This document shows, piece by piece, positions 62,386 through 64,000 of a DNA stretch of 64,000 bases. A program made the translations under genes and the position numbers. Within the stretch, counting starts at the first letter, position 1; each line of letters starts with the position of its first letter. The notes under the pieces are model-generated. The model saw only the letters and a list, made by a program, of their open reading frames with translations, did not search any database and had not been told where the DNA came from. The stretch spans positions 51,668 to 115,667 of the forward strand of contig UCIT01000039.1 of assembly GCA_900472625.1 (NCBI GenBank), written 5' to 3'. This stretch comes from Hyphomicrobiales bacterium (GTDB taxonomy: Bacteria; Pseudomonadota; Alphaproteobacteria; Rhizobiales; Rhizobiaceae).

Positions 62386-62874
62386 TTAGACTCCGTTTAA
62401 ATTGGGAATACCCGAGATATCGACCTCACGAACGGCATGCCACGTATCATATGCAGCTTGCATTCGAACCCACATCAACGGCCCGTTTCCGAACATCTTT
62501 CCAAACCGGAAAGCCATGGCAGCGCTAACCGGGCGATCCTCCCTAAGGATTTCACTAAGGTGCCGCCTGGAGATGCCCAGCAAGTCCGCGATCTCCGAAT
62601 TCGGCTTTCCGATCGCTGGAAGTGTCTTTTCGCGAAGTAGCGCGCCCGGATGTGTTGGGCATCTATTCGGATCACTCTTTTTTGCAAACGACGGCCGCTT
62701 CCGATCAACGATCGCCGCATTCTCCCCATCGAACTTCTCATATAGAACCGCCAGTCCCGCCTCCATGACATCGTCTACGCTAGCGTATCTCTCGCTATCC
62801 ACCAGCGAACGCGCGAACGCAGCCCGCTCACCGGACAGCTGTATCGATAACTTGACAGTCATAGCTTCGTCCAT
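62386..62874 (-). CDS. Fused ribbon-helix-helix / HigA-type antitoxin
   Basis: A 162-residue protein joining two antitoxin-like domains. Residues 6-48 (VKLSIQLSGERAAFARSLVD to GLAVLYEK) look like a ParD/CopG ribbon-helix-helix. Residues 73-150 are a HigA-type helix-turn-helix: CPTHPGALLREKTLPAIGK, LLGISRRHLSEILREDRPVS, and GPLMWVRMQAAYDTWHAVRE. HigA antitoxins are normally about 95-105 residues and lack the first domain. No HigB or ParE toxin gene is found on either side. Both possible starts (62874 and 62859) have weak ribosome-binding sites. Confidence 0.75.
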   Translation of the reverse strand: MDEAMTVKLSIQLSGERAAFARSLVDSERYASVDDVMEAGLAVLYEKFDGENAAIVDRKRPSFAKKSDPNRCPTHPGALLREKTLPAIGKPNSEIADLLGISRRHLSEILREDRPVSAAMAFRFGKMFGNGPLMWVRMQAAYDTWHAVREVDISGIPNLNGV

Positions 62875-62916
62875 CCGCGGGCTCGTTCAATTTCAACGAA
62901 GGCGCCGGCGCAAGCC

Positions 62917-63684
62917 TCAGATTTCAATCATTAGCCCCGGATCAAACCCCGTGGCCTCCCCCGGGTACCCACGCGGGTTGCAAACGACCCTGGTAAACCC
63001 GAGCGTATAGTCCAAGCATTGATGCACATGCCCATGCACCCAAAGGTCCGGCTCGGCCTCCCTGATAAACTCCTCGCAGTCCGAAGCATAACATGGTGAC
63101 AACGGATCATCCCGGAACCACCGCGAAATCGACCGGGGTGACGGCGCATGATGAGTGACGACAACCTTTTTTCTGACGTCACTCCGACCCAAGCTTTCCG
63201 TTAAGAACTTGATAGAGGCGTCATGCCTACGGAACGAGTGGATTGGCTTAAATTTCATAAACGGCTTCTTTTGAAACCGGATGCGCTTGTAGTCGTTCAT
63301 GCCCTTTTCGGCCGCCCACATGGAAATCTCCGGATTGCGACCGAACAGTCGGAAGTCAGTCCAAAGTGTTGCCCCGGCAAACAGGACGTCGTCGATCACG
63401 ACGTCACGGTCTTCAAGGAAGTGGACGTTCGGATAGCGATCGCGCATCGCATTGGCAGCAGCGACACCGTCGACGAGGAAACTACGGTAAAACTCATGGT
63501 TTCCCGCCACGAAAATGACCGGCACTTCATGGCCTGCGAACGTCGAAAGCCATTCGATACTGGGCACGACGCCCTTGTCGATCACGTCTCCCGCGCAGAC
63601 GATGACGTCAATGTCGCTTGGCGGCGTCACATTGAAAGCTTTGCCGAACTCTAGATGGATATCGGAGAAAACCCAGATTTTCAT
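62917..63684 (-). CDS. Metallophosphoesterase (calcineurin-like)
   Basis: A 255-residue phosphoesterase with all family motifs: SDIHLEFG (D8, H10), CAGDVID, VAGNHEFYR, VVTHHAPSP and WVHGHVHQ. Two metal ions would be held by these residues. The ATG at 63684 (MKIWVFSDIH) is chosen over 63720; its bases overlap the stop of the upstream AAA-protease-like gene, so the two are coupled. The substrate is unknown. Confidence 0.88.
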   Translation of the reverse strand: MKIWVFSDIHLEFGKAFNVTPPSDIDVIVCAGDVIDKGVVPSIEWLSTFAGHEVPVIFVAGNHEFYRSFLVDGVAAANAMRDRYPNVHFLEDRDVVIDDVLFAGATLWTDFRLFGRNPEISMWAAEKGMNDYKRIRFQKKPFMKFKPIHSFRRHDASIKFLTESLGRSDVRKKVVVTHHAPSPRSISRWFRDDPLSPCYASDCEEFIREAEPDLWVHGHVHQCLDYTLGFTRVVCNPRGYPGEATGFDPGLMIEI

Positions 63685-64000
63685 GCTTCGGCTCCCATCT
63701 TTGAGCCTACATCGTCGCATAACACCTGCAAAATATCCTCGGCCGACAGCTCGAAATTTTTCGCAAGCCGCTCGGCGAGACTTTGGACTGCCTCTCGTTT
63801 GGACGTCAGGATTTCCGTCACCCTGTGGTGCTGCGCCTCAAGACGCTTCCGGACGACTTCGCGCAGAGACGGATCGTTCTGCCTCAGGATTTCCATGGGC
63901 CGCTGGCCGGTTCCAATGTCCGTGACAAGATCGTCTCCGAACGCAAAGCAACGCTCCATCATAGTCGCCAGATCACTCGCTCTAGCAGGCTGTTGAAGAA
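63681..64000 (-). CDS. C-terminal part of an AAA/FtsH-like protease gene (5' part beyond window)
   Basis: The frame is open from the right window edge to a stop at 63681. It reads LQQPARASDLATMMERCFAF, then VVRKRLEAQHHRVTEILTSK and LAERLAKNFELSAEDILQVL. Helices of this kind form the C-terminal end of M41 (FtsH-type) proteases and related AAA proteins. The ATPase and zinc sites would be outside the window. The methionine pair at 63957-63962 is internal, not the start. It overlaps the metallophosphoesterase start by four bases. Confidence 0.5.
   Translation of the reverse strand, partial: LQQPARASDLATMMERCFAFGDDLVTDIGTGQRPMEILRQNDPSLREVVRKRLEAQHHRVTEILTSKREAVQSLAERLAKNFELSAEDILQVLCDDVGSKMGAEA

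Noticed and set aside
63981..64000. Insertion-sequence terminal repeat at the right edge (GGCTGTTGAAGAA)
   Set aside because: The same bases read as LQQPARASD in frame with the protease-like gene; similarity to an IS end is probably chance.

Overview
The window reads as accessory DNA of a member of the Rhizobiales (Rhizobium / Agrobacterium / Ensifer type), most likely a large plasmid or chromid. Support: a Ti-plasmid-style conjugation block (traG-traD-traC divergent from traA-traF-traB-traH around an oriT-like sequence), a SyrB-like leucine-zipper protein, DUF736 and WGR plasmid genes, several ABC-transporter catabolic operons and many decayed genes. No rep/par genes, trb mating-pair genes, rRNA, tRNA or CRISPR array were seen.

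Layout. 1-2.8 kb: end of a CUT1 sugar ABC operon. 3.2-9.7 kb: a decayed zone with small unknown genes, an intact potassium transporter (kup), a single-domain HD alarmone-hydrolase-like gene, fragments of an aldo/keto reductase and a LysR regulator, and a zeta-toxin gene split by a stop codon. 9.7-20.1 kb: a sugar-acid catabolic operon (RbsB/A/C-type transporter, mutarotase, GMC oxidoreductase, galactonate-dehydratase-type enzyme, SDR) with a divergent FadR-type GntR regulator, then an aldo/keto reductase. 20.4-25.3 kb: a cyclase pseudogene, a SyrB-like gene, a dead group II intron inside an HU-gene remnant, and DUF736. 25.3-36.7 kb: the conjugation region, ending in a RES/Xre toxin-antitoxin pair whose toxin gene is broken. 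37-47 kb: a tight nine-gene operon coding for a three-subunit opine/hydroxyproline-oxidase-like enzyme, a polar-amino-acid ABC transporter and DhaK/DhaL kinase subunits, divergent from an MmgE/PrpD gene and an IclR regulator. 47-55 kb: an island of unrecognised proteins around a Fic gene. 55-60 kb: a three-part nuclease-helicase (TM0106 family), a small gene and a divergent WYL regulator with an inverted repeat just before its start. 60-64 kb: a PhzF-family gene, a transposase fragment, a fused ribbon-helix-helix/HigA antitoxin without a toxin, a metallophosphoesterase and the end of an AAA-protease-like gene.

Working together: the two complete catabolic loci each pair an uptake system with oxidising enzymes and a divergently placed regulator with a palindrome in the shared promoter region. 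The tra genes provide DNA processing and coupling but no mating pore here. At least seven genes carry in-frame stops of all three kinds or frameshifts, which points to gene decay rather than recoding.
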